DNA of 64,000 bases from Symsagittifera roscoffensis (taxonomy: Eukaryota; Xenacoelomorpha; Acoela; Convolutidae): NCBI RefSeq assembly GCF_963678635.1, contig NC_087071.1, forward strand, positions 44,503,095-44,567,094, in the 5' to 3' direction. A program made the position numbers and the translations under genes. Shown here in pieces: positions 44,301-54,826 of this stretch. Every line of letters starts with the position of its first letter. Position 1 is the first letter of the stretch. The notes beneath the pieces were generated by a model. It had not been told where the DNA came from, ran no database searches, and worked only from the letters and a program-made list of their open reading frames with translations.

Positions 44301-47300
44301 GTTTGCTATGTGAGGCGGAATTTCTAATAGCAAACAGTTTGTAAGAACCAGAAAAAAACGATGGTACTTGTTCATCAGTTTTTAATGAGTCCCGCAGTTT
44401 TTGGTGAGTCCCATTTGAAAGCTCGTTAAGAAGTGTGGTCCCGCCAAATCACTCGAAATTTATTTGAACTATTTCAAGTAGATGAAAACAAAAGGAAAAT
44501 TCGCAAAACTTCTTCTTAAGATTTGGCACTAACGTTTTTTTTTAAATGAAGTTATTTAAAATAATAATTCACTGGCAAAACTTAAAAACTAATTTAAAAA
44601 ATTTTCTATGGCAGCTCTACAGGACCTCCGTATAAACAAGGTTTTGAACGGGATGATACTTCTAAACCAGTACTATGAGATATTTGTAAAAAAAAATATA
44701 TATTATTTTCCGAAACATTTTGGCGTAACAATCATAATGCTGACTAAAAATGAAGAGATTATTCTGAGGCGTTTTTTGAAGTTATCCATCAAACCTATGA
44801 AGTATTGTTGCAAACAAATCTTATTTATTTGGTCAACATAGTTAGATTTTTAAGTGTATTCATATTTCTGTTGCATTCTTGTTTTTTGTTTTGTATATAT
44901 GTCCCTTGTAACTTCCTATTTGTATATATTTTCAGATTTGGGAATCAATCAGAGTTTGCCGAGTAGAACAGTCAAAATTAGAACAAAAGAACGGTTTTCG
45001 GGTTGGAAGAGCAATGGGAGATGATAAATTCTGAAAATAAAAAGGAAAAGGGTTATAATTGAAGCTAAATTATTTTCCCTATGGTTAAAACAAAAAATTT
45101 AAGAACGGGTTTTCAAAATGGTAATACTGAATTGAATTTAATGTGAACCCCAATTATTTCCTGTTGAATTTTAAGCGGCAGAAAGCGAATCTCTCTCAAG
45201 CCATCAAGCACCGAATTTGTTTGATTATTGCATTCAAATTGCTACTAAAGAAAAATTCAATCTGTATTCAAAAATAAGGGTAATAAAGATCAAGAAAATG
45301 AAAATGTAATAGGAAAAAATTCAATTTTCGTGACAATGCCACTACGACCGAATGCCCCAAAATGAAATAAAGATCAAGAAAATGAAAATGTAATAGGAAA
45401 AAATTCAATTTTCGTGACAATGCCATTACGACCGAATGCCCCAAAATAAATGTGGGCCAAACAAACTGAACCATTTTAAGATTCGGAAAAAATAAGCCAA
45501 GAAAATCTGTCACATTTGAACTGACTAAAAATATTGATTGGATGGAGATTCCGATCATTCAGTTTTTTTTTGTCAAGTGAATAGCCCGCGTTGTTTCAAC
45601 TTTTCAATTGTTATTTCTAATTTCAGTTATTCGGTTCTTTTTTTTCTCCTGGTAAGACCCGTTTAAATGTTCTTCTGGACCAAGAATTCCTCCTAAATAG
45701 CATACTATCATGGCAATCAAAATATTTTTGGATTGGTCCTCAGACTTTTTTTTTGAAAAAATGGTCTGAATAAAAAAAACCATCCCAAGCATATGCAATC
45801 CCCGTTTTTTTTTCAAAACAAAAAAAACTCGTAGGTTGTTTCAGTTCAAGTATTCGGCCTTTTTCTGGGAGAAGCCCGTGTAAAAGTACTTCTGGACCAG
45901 TACAACTTCCTTCATGTCGCCATATTATCTAAAAGCAATCAAATGTTGTATCAGCTGTTCATTTTTTATTTCAGATATTTTTTTCTCATAGGTTTTTCAG
46001 GACCTGCGTACCCTTTAATGTGCCAAGCTAGATCTGAGCTAAGTCATTTTATGAAGAGCAATCGAAAGTTGTTTCGTTTCAGCTGTTCGGCTGTTTCCTG
46101 GCGTGGGAAACTAGGTCAGTCACCATCCCCGCCCTGAACGACTCAAAATACATAGGCATCAATGTCTACGTCGTCATGCTCGTCTGTCTTGTGAGCATTG
46201 GTGTGACGAGTGTAATCGAAGATGCAGATCACAGCTTCATTCTAGTCTCCACTCTCATTCTATTTGCAACTACAATCACACTATGTTTGGTATTCGTTCC
46301 CAAGGTCAGTCCTGGCTTACCTTATTTTTTTGTAAAATGGCAAAAGAAAAATACCCGTTTTTTTCATAATAGCTGTCGCGTCTCTTTTCGTAAAACAGGA
46401 CGAGAAATACAAATTTTTTTGTTTTTTAGTAAAAATGTTTTTTTTTGTAAAATAGGAATTGAAATTTAGAATTTTTTTAAAATGTTTCTTTAAGTAAAAT
46501 CAGAACAGGTATTGAAGTACGTCTTTAATATAAAAAATGAAATTGAAAAAGTGAAATTTTAAAAGATACGAATCACAGTTTTTTTCTGCTGAATTGAGCG
46601 CAATTTTAAATCGATATCCCCTCAATTTCAGTGAAAGTTGAAAATTCAGCTGAAATGTTTACACCACTAAAATGTCCATTTCTCTGAAATTTGTAATCAT
46701 TAGTAGTTGCTTGCACCTCAAAAGTTTCTTATAGTTTATTTTCTTAGTTCTATTATGCAGACAATTATCCAATGTTTGTTTTCATGATAGTTTCTACTAT
46801 TCTCCAAACATTTTTGTAGAGAGATTGAGATTTTTTGAACCGACTATCGACTTTGTGGGTTGATTTTTTCCAAGTAAGTATTGATTTTTCAACAAGGCTA
46901 TTTGGACGGGATTTTTTCATTTAATGTGAAAGCAAAGAGTGTTCCGATTCAAAAACTTAAATATAATTTGTCTGCGACCATTTTTTGTAAATCCAAGTGA
47001 GGTGAAAATCCTATCAAAATGAGCAAAAATAGCGACATACCATTGTTCGATCACTCAACCAACAGCTTTGTAGACATGTATGCTACCTTTGCGTCACAAA
47101 CACTTGGATGTACGTAAATTAAAGGGCTTATAAACCTAAACACTCATTTGAAAGCTGCTTTAAATACTCTGATTTATACACGAATAAGCGCTGGAAAAAA
47201 GCGATCACTGGGATACTACTGAAAAACGATAATTAACGGTGGAATTTCAACCCAGGAAACTGTTTGACGCCTTGAGCTCAAACTTGAAAAGATATTCACC

Positions 47301-50300
47301 TTAGAAATCAATTTTTGTAAGGATATGGTTTTTGAAAATTTTTATAAACAGTATAAAGTTAATTTTTTTATCGATTGTTTTAGATGGAAAAAATTTACTT
47401 CAGGGGCAGTATAAAAATTCAGGAATCTGCCCTGGCATGGACAGCCTTGCTTTCATTTGTTAATGTCTGAGATTTTTGTATCCACTGAAAAAGTGAATAT
47501 CTTGTGAACATATTTCGAGATTTAGTTACAAATAGGAATAGAGGGTCACTGCGCAAGTATCACAGAAGATTCCGACTTTTTTTTCAAAAGTACAATAGAA
47601 GTAAAATAGATAGTAAAATAGACATATTAGACAACATTTTTTCTAAAAAAGGACAAGAGAAACAAAATAATTTAAAATCTTGTTTGTCTAAAACTTTTTC
47701 ACATTTTTTGCAGGTTTTTTTGAATTCTTGAAATTTTTACCCTCAAAATATCGCTGAAAAGAACGTCAAAAGCTAATTTTAATAGTTTGACTAAAAGTGA
47801 AATAGTTTATCCTTCAATAAAAAGCCTGTTGACTTGCGTTTTTTTGCTCAAATTTAAACTAAAAGTAGAAATATGTAAGCCGGTTTTTCTCAACAAAGAA
47901 ATATCTTTTGGACATTTTTATTGTCCATCAAATAATGACTGAAAGGTCTTGAATATGACTTTACAGTCGACCAATTTCGATGGTTTTTTGTGATACCAGA
48001 CATGCATGTTAAACAAAAAATAGAAAAAAGAAGAAAAAACTACAAAACACCAGTAGACACAAACTCCTCCCCGTTTTCATATATCGGAACAAAAAAATAT
48101 GATCGAATCATGAAGAATCCTAAATTTACTTCACTTGACTTAGTAAAGGACCGTCTGAACATTCAGAGTTTTGCCCTGGTACAAACCCTTGTGTTTTATG
48201 CTTCCTACATGAGTTATCGACATACTCTTTTTCTAGCAATATGACCTTTAGTTCACGTCTGACCTTTAGCAATATGACCTTCAGTTCCCGTCTATGTATC
48301 AGATATGTAAAATCAACGTCACACTAAAGCACGATTTTTTAAATAGGTTTGCAATTTTGATGGTTTTTTGTGATACCAGACATGCAAGTAAAACAAAAAA
48401 TAGAAAAAAAACTACAAAACACCAGTAGACACAAATTCCTCCCCGTTTTCAGATATCGGAACAAAAAATTATGATCGAATCATGAAGAATCCTAAATTTA
48501 CTTCACTTGACTTAGTAAAGGACCGTCTGAACATTCAGAGTTTTGCCCTGGTACAAACCATTGTGTTTTATGCTTCCTACATGAGTTATCGACATACTCT
48601 TTTTCTAGCAATATGACCTTTAGTTCACGTCTGACCTTTAGCAATATGACCTTCAGTTCCCGTCTATGTATCAGATATGTAAAATCAACGTCACACTAAA
48701 GCACGATTTTTTAAATAGGTTTGCAATAGGTGTGCACCAATCAGGGGGTGGATTTAGCGAAATTCGACAACCATCACAACCCACCTTCTCCCCCTCCCCA
48801 AAAAAACTCCCTCCAAATTTTTCTCGGGTTATTAGGAAGACACATCCGACAAAGGTCCCCTTTGGTACTATTTTTCGACATCCCGTTTTGTTCGACCGTC
48901 CCTAATAGTTTGTAACAATCCACTCATTCCACCAGAAAAAAAACTCCTGAACCTGGAACCTGCTCCTCGTCCTCTTTGTTTATATTGTAGCACTATTCAT
49001 CAATTATGCGATTCAATGTTATCATTTCAAAATAGTTTTAGATGACCGTTTTTAGTTTATTTTGTAGTTGCACTATCAAAACAACTGGTCTAATGATCAT
49101 GTAAGTTATGCTTATTGATTTGAATTAACTGCTTCTCTATACTGCACTTCAAACTCCACATATGCGGCGGCCACCGAGTTGTTGAAATATGTTTGAAAAA
49201 TGAACTCCAATAAATATTTTCAGCACTTATATGTACATAATTAAAATAATGTTTTTTTATGTCTGTCGCACATGCATTCCAGAAAAAAAAACACATTTTA
49301 TTCGAGAAATATCATTTTCAAAATGTTTTAATTTCAGAGTTCATTTTTTGTCTACTGCTATTAAACTGAAAACATTATCTTTGGTAAGCTAGTTCACCGC
49401 TTTGCACACACAAATTTTGTGTAAATTTTAAAATTTCTGGCCTGAAACTTGTCTGCTTTCTAAGTCATTTTGCACGCGCTAAATTGCTTGTTCACTGTTC
49501 ACAAAAAATACAATAATTTCTTTGATTCTTTCTAAGTACTGGTCCAAATTCGGAATAAATTTTCACCTGGAGATTTTTTTTAGTTGGTCCAGTTTAAGAA
49601 AGTCGACATGACTCAACGACAAAGATTCAGCGTAGCCTCGAACAACAAGAAAAAACCCAACCTTACTCGAAGCGCCAAAAGCCCACCTCCGAACACGAAA
49701 CTCCCCGCAAAACAATCACCATCTCCCCGAAATAACACAAGAAAAAACAACCCTACTCCCTGTGGAACTGTTGTCCATTCTACAAATGCGGGTTCTAAAT
49801 ATAACACAACTTTAAACGTGGAGAAATTGGAGATGGGTTCGAGGAAGACTAAACATAATAATCATGATAATAATATTTCGAAAACGAACATCACAGCTAT
49901 CAATTTATCTCCAAATATAGAAGGGGATGATGCGCATTCGCTGATGGTTCCTTCCACCTCCAGTGCCGAACACTCTCAGACTCGGAACATGATTGAAGGG
50001 TTGCAAGTGGCAGTGAAAAGTAATGCTGACACACTTAATCAGGTTTGCATATTTGTTTGCGTACCTGCTGGGCTCACCTCCATATTTGAAAAATGCTTAT
50101 CATTAATTCCAAAGAAGCAGGCGCTAATCTAGGATTTTTTAGAGGGGGACGGGGGATCGGGGTGGTGAGGGTTCACAATTTTTTCGGAAATTTTTGTCAT
50201 TTTTTGCAGGAAACCGCAAATTTCTCCGCTGCAAGCAGAAGTAAAAAAAAACACGCCAAAACGTTATTTTGACGCTATTTTTGGAAAGCTCTGACCATAT

Positions 50301-50943
50301 TTTTTATCGTGCTCTCCTCTCTCAAAATTAGTTTATAATGACACCGAAGGCACTTCTAGAAAAATTTAAAGTGTCATCAGCAAAAATAGATGTCATAAAC
50401 TTGCTACCAAAGGGGGACCTTTTGGTTAAACCGGGCCGAAAGTTTTGAAACCAAGGAAAAAAGTGAAGATTTAGAATCGTCGGTCGGCTCCGTGCAACTT
50501 TCATTTCGAAGCTTTTTTCTACTATACTTTGAATAACTAACTGAGCTAGCTTAGCTTTTGTTTGTCGCTATTAAACATTACCTTATTTTTAAATGATTCT
50601 TGGAAGTTATCTTAATATTAAGCTGTTTTTCAAGTAAAAATACTGAATTTTGCGTCCAACAAACAATTCTGTTTTTCAGAAGCGATTAGAAACTGAGGCA
50701 GTTCGGGAAAAAATAGAAGCATACTTCGGCTCTGACATTCTTTCCTCAATAAGCCAGCCAAATAATGCCAGAATAACTACAATAGTCAAAGTTCACAACA
50801 ACCCGACAGGCGACAATAGCGATGACGTAATGTTGGGAGATGTCCGAACGAAGGCGAATGTGACGACTAAGCTGTCGTTTTTGAATGACGTGGAAGTTAT
50901 TTGGGACAAAAGCACTGAACATGGATCGCAGGAAAAGTTTTGA
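30376..50943 (+). CDS. GABBR2: GABA-B receptor subunit 2-like gene (14 exons seen, 5' part missing)
   Basis: Fourteen exons joined by GT-AG introns encode a class C G-protein-coupled receptor: distal part of the Venus-flytrap ligand domain, seven transmembrane helices and a C-terminal tail of about 240 residues. Blocks diagnostic of GABA-B receptors include [11 protein letters not shown] after TM1, [17 protein letters not shown] after TM3, [17 protein letters not shown] before TM5 and [13 protein letters not shown] at TM5. The NVKMKKK and [10 protein letters not shown] blocks fit subunit 2 better than subunit 1. In animals subunit 2 couples to Gi/o and carries subunit 1 to the surface. There is no cysteine-rich domain, as expected for GABA-B receptors. 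N-terminal exons lie upstream of or hidden in the repeat region. Exon 5 has a frame conflict. Confidence 0.92.
30915..31019 (+). CDS. GABBR2: GABBR2-like exon: Venus-flytrap domain
   Basis: A 105-base, phase-0 exon with acceptor TTTGTCACAG and donor GTAAGT. It encodes [16 protein letters not shown] and the segment up to SSILDAIK, matching the receptor region after the KR(V/A) strand. Confidence 0.88.
31225..31290 (+). CDS. GABBR2: GABBR2-like exon: RIVVGLFD block
   Basis: A 66-base phase-0 exon between TTGTTTCAG and GTAAGC. It encodes [16 protein letters not shown] and ends in FMCQ, matching the DVRIILGQFD...VFC block of GABA-B receptors. Confidence 0.9.
31503..31715 (+). CDS. GABBR2: GABBR2-like exon: HQWIFGGF block
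   Basis: A 213-base phase-0 exon between TTTTCAG and GTGAGC. It encodes the [12 protein letters not shown] segment (YQWIIPGW-like in vertebrates), a Cys-containing loop and the strand leading to the next exon. Confidence 0.9.
32102..32340 (+). CDS. GABBR2: GABBR2-like exon with internal frame conflict
   Basis: The acceptor is TTTTAG and the donor GTAAGA. The 5' half reads in phase with the preceding exon ([10 protein letters not shown]...[10 protein letters not shown], like the YAYDGIW block) and reaches a TGA near 32201. The 3' half reads in the next frame ([12 protein letters not shown]...FQFAR, like the VTGQVVF block) and is in phase with the next exon. The 239-base length is one base too many, or two too few, for the flanking phases. 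A one-base sequence error, a real frameshift or a tiny unusual intron are all possible. Confidence 0.78.
32576..32653 (+). CDS. GABBR2: GABBR2-like exon: end of Venus-flytrap domain
   Basis: A 78-base exon, phase 1 in and out, between ATTTTAG and GTGAGT. It encodes [18 protein letters not shown] and ISEPFWK, matching the strand before the linker to TM1. Confidence 0.85.
34086..34150. repeat. Short minisatellite, TTCTGAGCA units
   Basis: Four imperfect copies of an approximately 20-base unit built on ATTTCTGAGCAAGCAGC lie in a row inside the intron. Confidence 0.75.
35016..35736. repeat. Large imperfect foldback (about 0.7 kb)
   Basis: The left half (about 35016-35375) is complementary to the right half (about 35380-35736). 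Paired blocks include CATAGACCAAGAGCAAATGA with the complement of TCATTTGCTCTTCGTCTATG (35546-35565), and CCTGCACTAA near 35290 with TTAGTGCAG near 35451. The arms are diverged and have almost no spacer. It looks like an old foldback transposon or MITE with no coding capacity, about 170 bases before the TM1 exon. Confidence 0.82.
35904..36054 (+). CDS. GABBR2: GABBR2-like exon: linker and TM1
   Basis: A 151-base exon (phase 1 in, phase 2 out) between TTTGTTTCAG and GTGAAA. It encodes GKPPNDSPK, the linker, then a hydrophobic TM1 ending in [12 protein letters not shown], like the FNIKNRN motif of GABA-B receptor 2. Confidence 0.93.
36928..36985. repeat. Short tandem repeat, TACTGGTCTTGATGTA units
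   Basis: Three near-perfect copies of a 16-base unit, the second and third separated by a few bases, in the intron between TM1 and TM2 exons. Confidence 0.85.
37088..37232 (+). CDS. GABBR2: GABBR2-like exon: intracellular loop 1 and TM2
   Basis: A 145-base exon (phase 2 in, phase 0 out) between CTTTTAG and GTAAGT. It encodes [18 protein letters not shown]2 and the extracellular loop ending in AVCS; the Cys is the conserved one at the top of TM3. Confidence 0.94.
37233..40519 (+). other. Intron of GABBR2-like gene
   Basis: A 3.3-kb intron with a C-rich block and poly-C run (37905-37945), a (TC)n microsatellite (38287-38350), and a segment near 38380-38560 that shares short blocks with 43630-43800, 48840-48910 and 50150-50440. 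No exon was recognised. Confidence 0.65.
38287..38350. repeat. (TC)n microsatellite
   Basis: About 30 TC dinucleotides, interrupted once by ATGTA. Confidence 0.97.
40520..40627 (+). CDS. GABBR2: GABBR2-like exon: TM3 and intracellular loop 2
   Basis: A 108-base phase-0 exon between TTGTTTCAG and GTAAGC. It encodes [12 protein letters not shown]3, then [17 protein letters not shown]. The NVKMKKK tail is subunit-2-like; subunit 1 differs here. Confidence 0.95.
40925..41047 (+). CDS. GABBR2: GABBR2-like exon: TM4
   Basis: A 123-base phase-0 exon between ATTTAG and GTTGGT. It encodes [12 protein letters not shown]4 and the conserved WQLLDPM motif at its end, then KRTQFATL in extracellular loop 2. 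Confidence 0.94.
41048..44101 (+). other. Intron of GABBR2-like gene
   Basis: A 3.05-kb intron with no internal exon. It contains a degenerate tandem pair of about 140 bases (43149-43425) and a CACTGAAAAAA motif at 41750 that recurs at 34803 and 51374. Confidence 0.6.
43149..43425. repeat. Degenerate tandem pair (about 140-bp unit)
   Basis: Two units share GATTGAAAGATACTAATTATTG followed by a GATCTTCT-like block and TTTTCCC, and each is preceded by a C-rich GGCCCCCAATG or GACCCCCCACG segment. Confidence 0.75.
44102..44206 (+). CDS. GABBR2: GABBR2-like exon: extracellular loop 2
   Basis: A 105-base phase-0 exon between TGTTCTAG and GTTAGT. It encodes [20 protein letters not shown], with the conserved loop Cys, then [15 protein letters not shown] at the start of TM5. 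Local GC content is well above the flanking intron. Confidence 0.94.
45282..45449. repeat. Tandem pair (2 x 84 bp)
   Basis: Two near-identical direct units, 45282-45365 and 45366-45449, begin AATAAAGATCAAGAAAATG and end in a block with GACCGAATGCCCC. Confidence 0.9.
45605..46100 (+). repeat. Degenerate repeats resembling the TM5 exon start
   Basis: Segments near 45626 (TTATTCGG), 45851 (TATTCGG) and the true exon at 46083 (CTGTTCGG) lie about 225-232 bases apart. Each is preceded by a TTTC-rich acceptor-like stretch, and the units share TTCTGGACCA and AGCAATCAAA-like blocks. They look like decayed duplications of the exon's 5' edge and intron end. Confidence 0.55.
46083..46304 (+). CDS. GABBR2: GABBR2-like exon: TM5 to TM7
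   Basis: A 222-base phase-0 exon between TTCGTTTCAG and GTCAGT. It encodes [20 protein letters not shown] and SKYIG, then TM6 and TM7, ending in [10 protein letters not shown], the standard end of the GABA-B seven-helix domain. It is the best-conserved exon of the gene. Confidence 0.96.
46305..49583 (+). other. Intron of GABBR2-like gene
   Basis: A 3.28-kb intron. It holds a direct duplication of about 375 bp (47972-48723) and a C-rich repeat-like segment (48725-48905). The short frames here have no recognised product. Confidence 0.6.
47972..48723. repeat. Tandem duplication (380 + 372 bp)
   Basis: Units 47972-48351 and 48352-48723 are nearly identical apart from a small deletion in an A-rich tract of unit 2. 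Each includes the dispersed-family block CAAACTCCTCCCCGTTTTC or its variant. Confidence 0.92.
49584..50042 (+). CDS. GABBR2: GABBR2-like exon: C-terminal tail
   Basis: A 459-base phase-0 exon between TTTTTTTAG and GTTTGC. It encodes a polar, disordered tail rich in Asn, Lys, Ser, Thr and Pro ([20 protein letters not shown] then SPPPNTK and following). A short segment before the exon end ([18 protein letters not shown]) could begin a coiled coil with the next exon. Assignment rests on phase, splice sites and position; the sequence itself is not conserved. Confidence 0.75.
50043..50679 (+). other. Last intron of GABBR2-like gene
   Basis: A 637-base intron with a G-rich block (50143-50170) and a diverged dispersed-repeat segment ending near 50440 (AAAGGGGGACCTTTTGG). 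Confidence 0.6.
50680..50943 (+). CDS. GABBR2: GABBR2-like terminal exon
   Basis: The exon follows GTTTTTCAG, continues in phase 0 from the previous exon and ends at a TGA at 50941-50943. It encodes [20 protein letters not shown] and a polar end. The first 17 residues could extend a short coiled coil with the end of the preceding exon; a C-terminal coiled coil is where GABA-B subunits pair, though this one is shorter than in vertebrates. Confidence 0.75.
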   Translation, partial: KRLETEAVREKIEAYFGSDILSSISQPNNARITTIVKVHNNPTGDNSDDVMLGDVRTKANVTTKLSFLNDVEVIWDKSTEHGSQEKF

Positions 50944-51373
50944 ATATATCAGAAATCTTCCCTTTTCAAAATTATAACATATATTAATTAACGAGTTGTT
51001 GAAATTGAAATTTTCTTCAACAAGTTTCAGAGCATAATGAGAAAAAATGGCTGATTCCGGGATTGAACAAAAAAAATTCATAAATTAAGTCGATATCGTT
51101 TGGAAAAAACGTTAATAATTTTAAAATGGCCAGTTTCTGATCATAAATGCGCACTAAATTATCGTTTCTGTTATCAACGTTTTGCTTTGGAGGCCAAAAA
51201 AATTTGAACTTCAAAATGAGTTGAAATAATCTGGGATCTCTTCCACTATTTCCCCCTCCTTTTGCAAAAAGGGGGAGATTCGATACTAGGTGCAAATTTC
51301 ACTCATGCTTAACCATTGAATCAATCATTATAGGGGTGACAATTCGTTAGTAGGTACCCTAGGTGGTATCCAG

Positions 51374-51948
51374 CACTGAAAAAAATTGTTTCGGATCGAT
51401 TTAAATTGGTTCCAAATCGATCCAAATTGATTAACAATGTGCAATTTACGAACTTAAATGGATCTTAAATCGATTTAAATTCATCTTTTTTGAACATTTT
51501 AGATCAATTCAAGTGTCTAAAAAATTGATTTGGATGGATTTTCCGACTCACTAAAATGCATCTGGGCTCTTTTCCAGTTTCCTCCCCCTCTTTTAAATTT
51601 AATTTTGAAAAGCGTATTTAAAATTGTCATAATGCTATGAAATTTAAAATGGTGAACAAATCGACAACTGTGAACAGATTTGTTCTTAATAATTTACATC
51701 GTAACTTCACGCATTTAGTCGTAATAACACGAAAAACAAACATAAAACTCGATATTTTGAAATGTGGGGGGGGGGGATTGGAAAAGAGCCTGCATCTGAA
51801 ACTCAATTAAATCCATCCGAATCTCAATTAAATCCATTTTAAATCGAATTACATCGATCTTTCTAGAAATTTTTTGGATCGATTTAAGTGCCTTGAAGAA
51901 CGAATTAAATCGATTTGCTAACACGGCAAAAAACATACTCTTCTGAAA
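51374..51948. repeat. Foldback element with TTAAATCGATTT-rich arms
   Basis: The left arm (about 51374-51596) and right arm (about 51763-51948) are inverted: CTCTTTTCCAGTTTCCTCCC near 51570 pairs with the GGGGATTGGAAAAGAG block at 51773-51788. Both arms are dense in ATCGATTTAAAT-type words. It starts at CACTGAAAAAA. A related patch lies at 52400-52570. It looks like a non-coding MITE or foldback. Confidence 0.7.
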
Positions 51949-54822
51949 AAATTGAAATATTTTATTTTCGATTTTTTAAATAAAAACACACGTGCCAGAT
52001 GTTGTAGACTTAAATAAATTGATAAACATAAATCAGATTTCAAGCTCAAAAAAATGCATTGAATTCATAAAAAACCATTGTAAATCAGATTATGGGTAAA
52101 ATCCTATGTAACAAACAAGAAAATGGTCAGAATAAATTAACATTTAATCTCAAAAAAATGCAATTAAATCGTTGAAAACCATGAATGTAAATCAGATTTT
52201 GAGCAAAAATTTATGAAACGAATCAAGAAAAGGGTCAATATAGATAAGATTTTGAACTCAAAATATGCAAGCAAATCAAAAAAATTTTTCGACATTTTGG
52301 TCTTTTTATTTGGTCTTTTTTATGCCGTGGATGTAAAATAAATAATTATAGGCAATGATTAAATGCAATAAAAATTTGAAACTGATGAATCTTGAATAAA
52401 AAAAATGGATTTAAATCTATTTAAATCCGTTTTAATCCCCTTAAAAAAACAACAAATTAAGATTGGAAAAAAAAATTTAAATTGATTCAAAATCGATTTT
52501 GATCAATTTTTTGGCTGGGATTTACGATCAATTTAAATCCGTTTTGTCCATTTAAATCCTAATCCATTTTGTCATTGCGGAATAGTTAAAGAGATTCATA
52601 ATTTGATTGGATTCAAACCCTGGTGTGAAAAGGGTAATCGTGCAAGTTCCATACAAGTCAGCCATACTTAGCAAGTTTCGATAAAAAAAATGGTATGAGC
52701 AAGCAATTTTTTATTTTTGTGCATGCATTTAAAAAAACAACCGAGAACAGTCTAAAAAAGAAACTTAGTTAAACAGTTAAACGGCACTTTTATGGCAGAT
52801 TAAACATTTTTATTTCGAAATACGCTAAGTAAGTTAAACTGTAGAAGATTTTCAGGTGTTTTATAGTCTAAAAATTGCTAAATAGCTGGGAAATCTCTAT
52901 TTCAAAAACCTAAGTGATTAAAAATCGTGTCCTATCTTTCGCGCAGATGTAGGTTCAGGTTATTACCTAAAAACAATAAATATTAAAACTACTCGAATCA
53001 GGAAGAGGCTTGAATACTCAAACTACCCTCTTTTGTCAATCAGTTTTGATTGATGAATTTTTTTGAAATTTTTATGTCTTAACTTTCATCCCCGCACTCT
53101 ATATGAATTTGATATCTTTTGCGTGCGCTACCATATTAGTTAAGACCAAACGTTTGACTCACATCAATTCTGAATGGTTTAGTTGACTGCTTACGCTTTA
53201 ATCAGATAAAAGATACCGCCCCTTACTTATCCAAACTTGAACTGAATTCACAAGCCACCCAAAACACCAAATCTCAAACTTGCAAAAATTAATCAAATGT
53301 GAACACTTGTTCAATAAGAATCGGTTATCAAAAATTCAGACTTAAAGAAAAAAATAGGTTGAAATTTGATAAAAAAAGATCAAAACTTGTCTGGAGAAAA
53401 AAAACGCCCAAAAACAAATATGTCAACAATTCACTCGAGAGTTGGAACAATAGAGCTGTTTTGAAAACTAACTTTTTACTGTGAAAATGTTAATTCTTTT
53501 GTGTTTCGGCGACGTAAAAACAAGTTTTGAAATTTTCATAGCTATTTTTTTCTCTGTTAAGTGCTTGCTTGAACAAAAATTAAGTTAGCGACTGGAGTGA
53601 GGGCGAAACGTTTTTTGTCCAATTCAAAATTTTTTGTAATTAAATAATGCTCATTATACAATTTTGAATAGCAAAAGCTGTATAATATGTCATTCTTCGA
53701 TGCGACATATAATTGAAACTGTTTGTAAAATGCTCGTTTTTGAGCCCATTAAAATTACTTTAAAAACGCAAAGGTTTTTCAGTAGATTTTTGAGTTTTTT
53801 TCTATGGAAAAAAGCTGGTTATTCAAAAATCATGAGTAAAATTTTTATAAATATGCTTTTTCTATGGACTCAATTTTTTGCCAGTCTTCGTATTTCTTAA
53901 TCAATTTTCCGCCTATAATTGCTTGATTTCTTTAATTTTTGCTCACTTAATTATAAATTTATCCAAGTTAGGGAGCATACTTTCGTCATCAAATTTTTGA
54001 GTTGTTTGAGTTTTGACGGTTTTTATTATAAAAAAACCTAAAAATCTAATCCTGGTGGGCCACTGAGAAGTAAAACATCGTTCATTTAATATTTTTGAAG
54101 CGTTTTGTTGTACAACTTGGGTAGCATCACGATGTGTTTTCTTGTTATGAATTTTTGGTCAAGTTTTTTTTTGTGGTGGGCTTTATTAGTACTTCGTTTC
54201 TTAAATTATTATTTTTTCGCTTTTGGTTTGTATCTATCTATTTTCGAAGTCTGATCAATTTGGTTCTATGAAATTGCGCAGCTTTGGTCGTTGTAATTTT
54301 ATCGAACTTAGTTTTGTTTGACAGTGATCTAAATTTCTTCTGAGCGCTATTAGAACAGTTTTTTGTCGCATTTGCAATTAACGCTCAAACGCATGTGGCC
54401 CGCATTGATTTGATATATTTGAATGGCTTATATTAAGAAGCACGCATGAAGCCCGCTAGGCTGTCGATATCGATTTACTTGAAATTAGAGCTGATAGTTT
54501 TTGTTATTGTTTTGTTCTCCTAGTTTTTTGATATTTTATAGTTTTTTGTTATTTTATTCTCTTAGTTATCGTAAAAATTTAAGTTTCATTTTTCTTATTT
54601 CAGCTCAATTTGATTACTTATGATAATGTAAATTTCAATAAGCGTTGGCAAACTTGTTTTCTGCTTTCTGTGTCAATATCATGGGTGAATAACACAGAGA
54701 CGAATCTGATCTAGACAGTGAACTTATCGCAAGCAAATAAAACAAAATAAAGGCATTTTTGCGGGTATTTGAACGGTTAAGGCAGTAAACGAATAACTGT
54801 TTTTACACGATGTTTGCCCTCA
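51949..54822. other. Intergenic AT-rich region
   Basis: No gene was recognised. The 52400-52570 patch repeats the TTTAAATCCGTTTT-like words of the foldback at 51.4-51.9 kb. A few plus frames of 60-78 codons in 53.3-53.9 kb lack any recognised motif. Confidence 0.5.
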
Positions 54823-54826
54823 ATAT

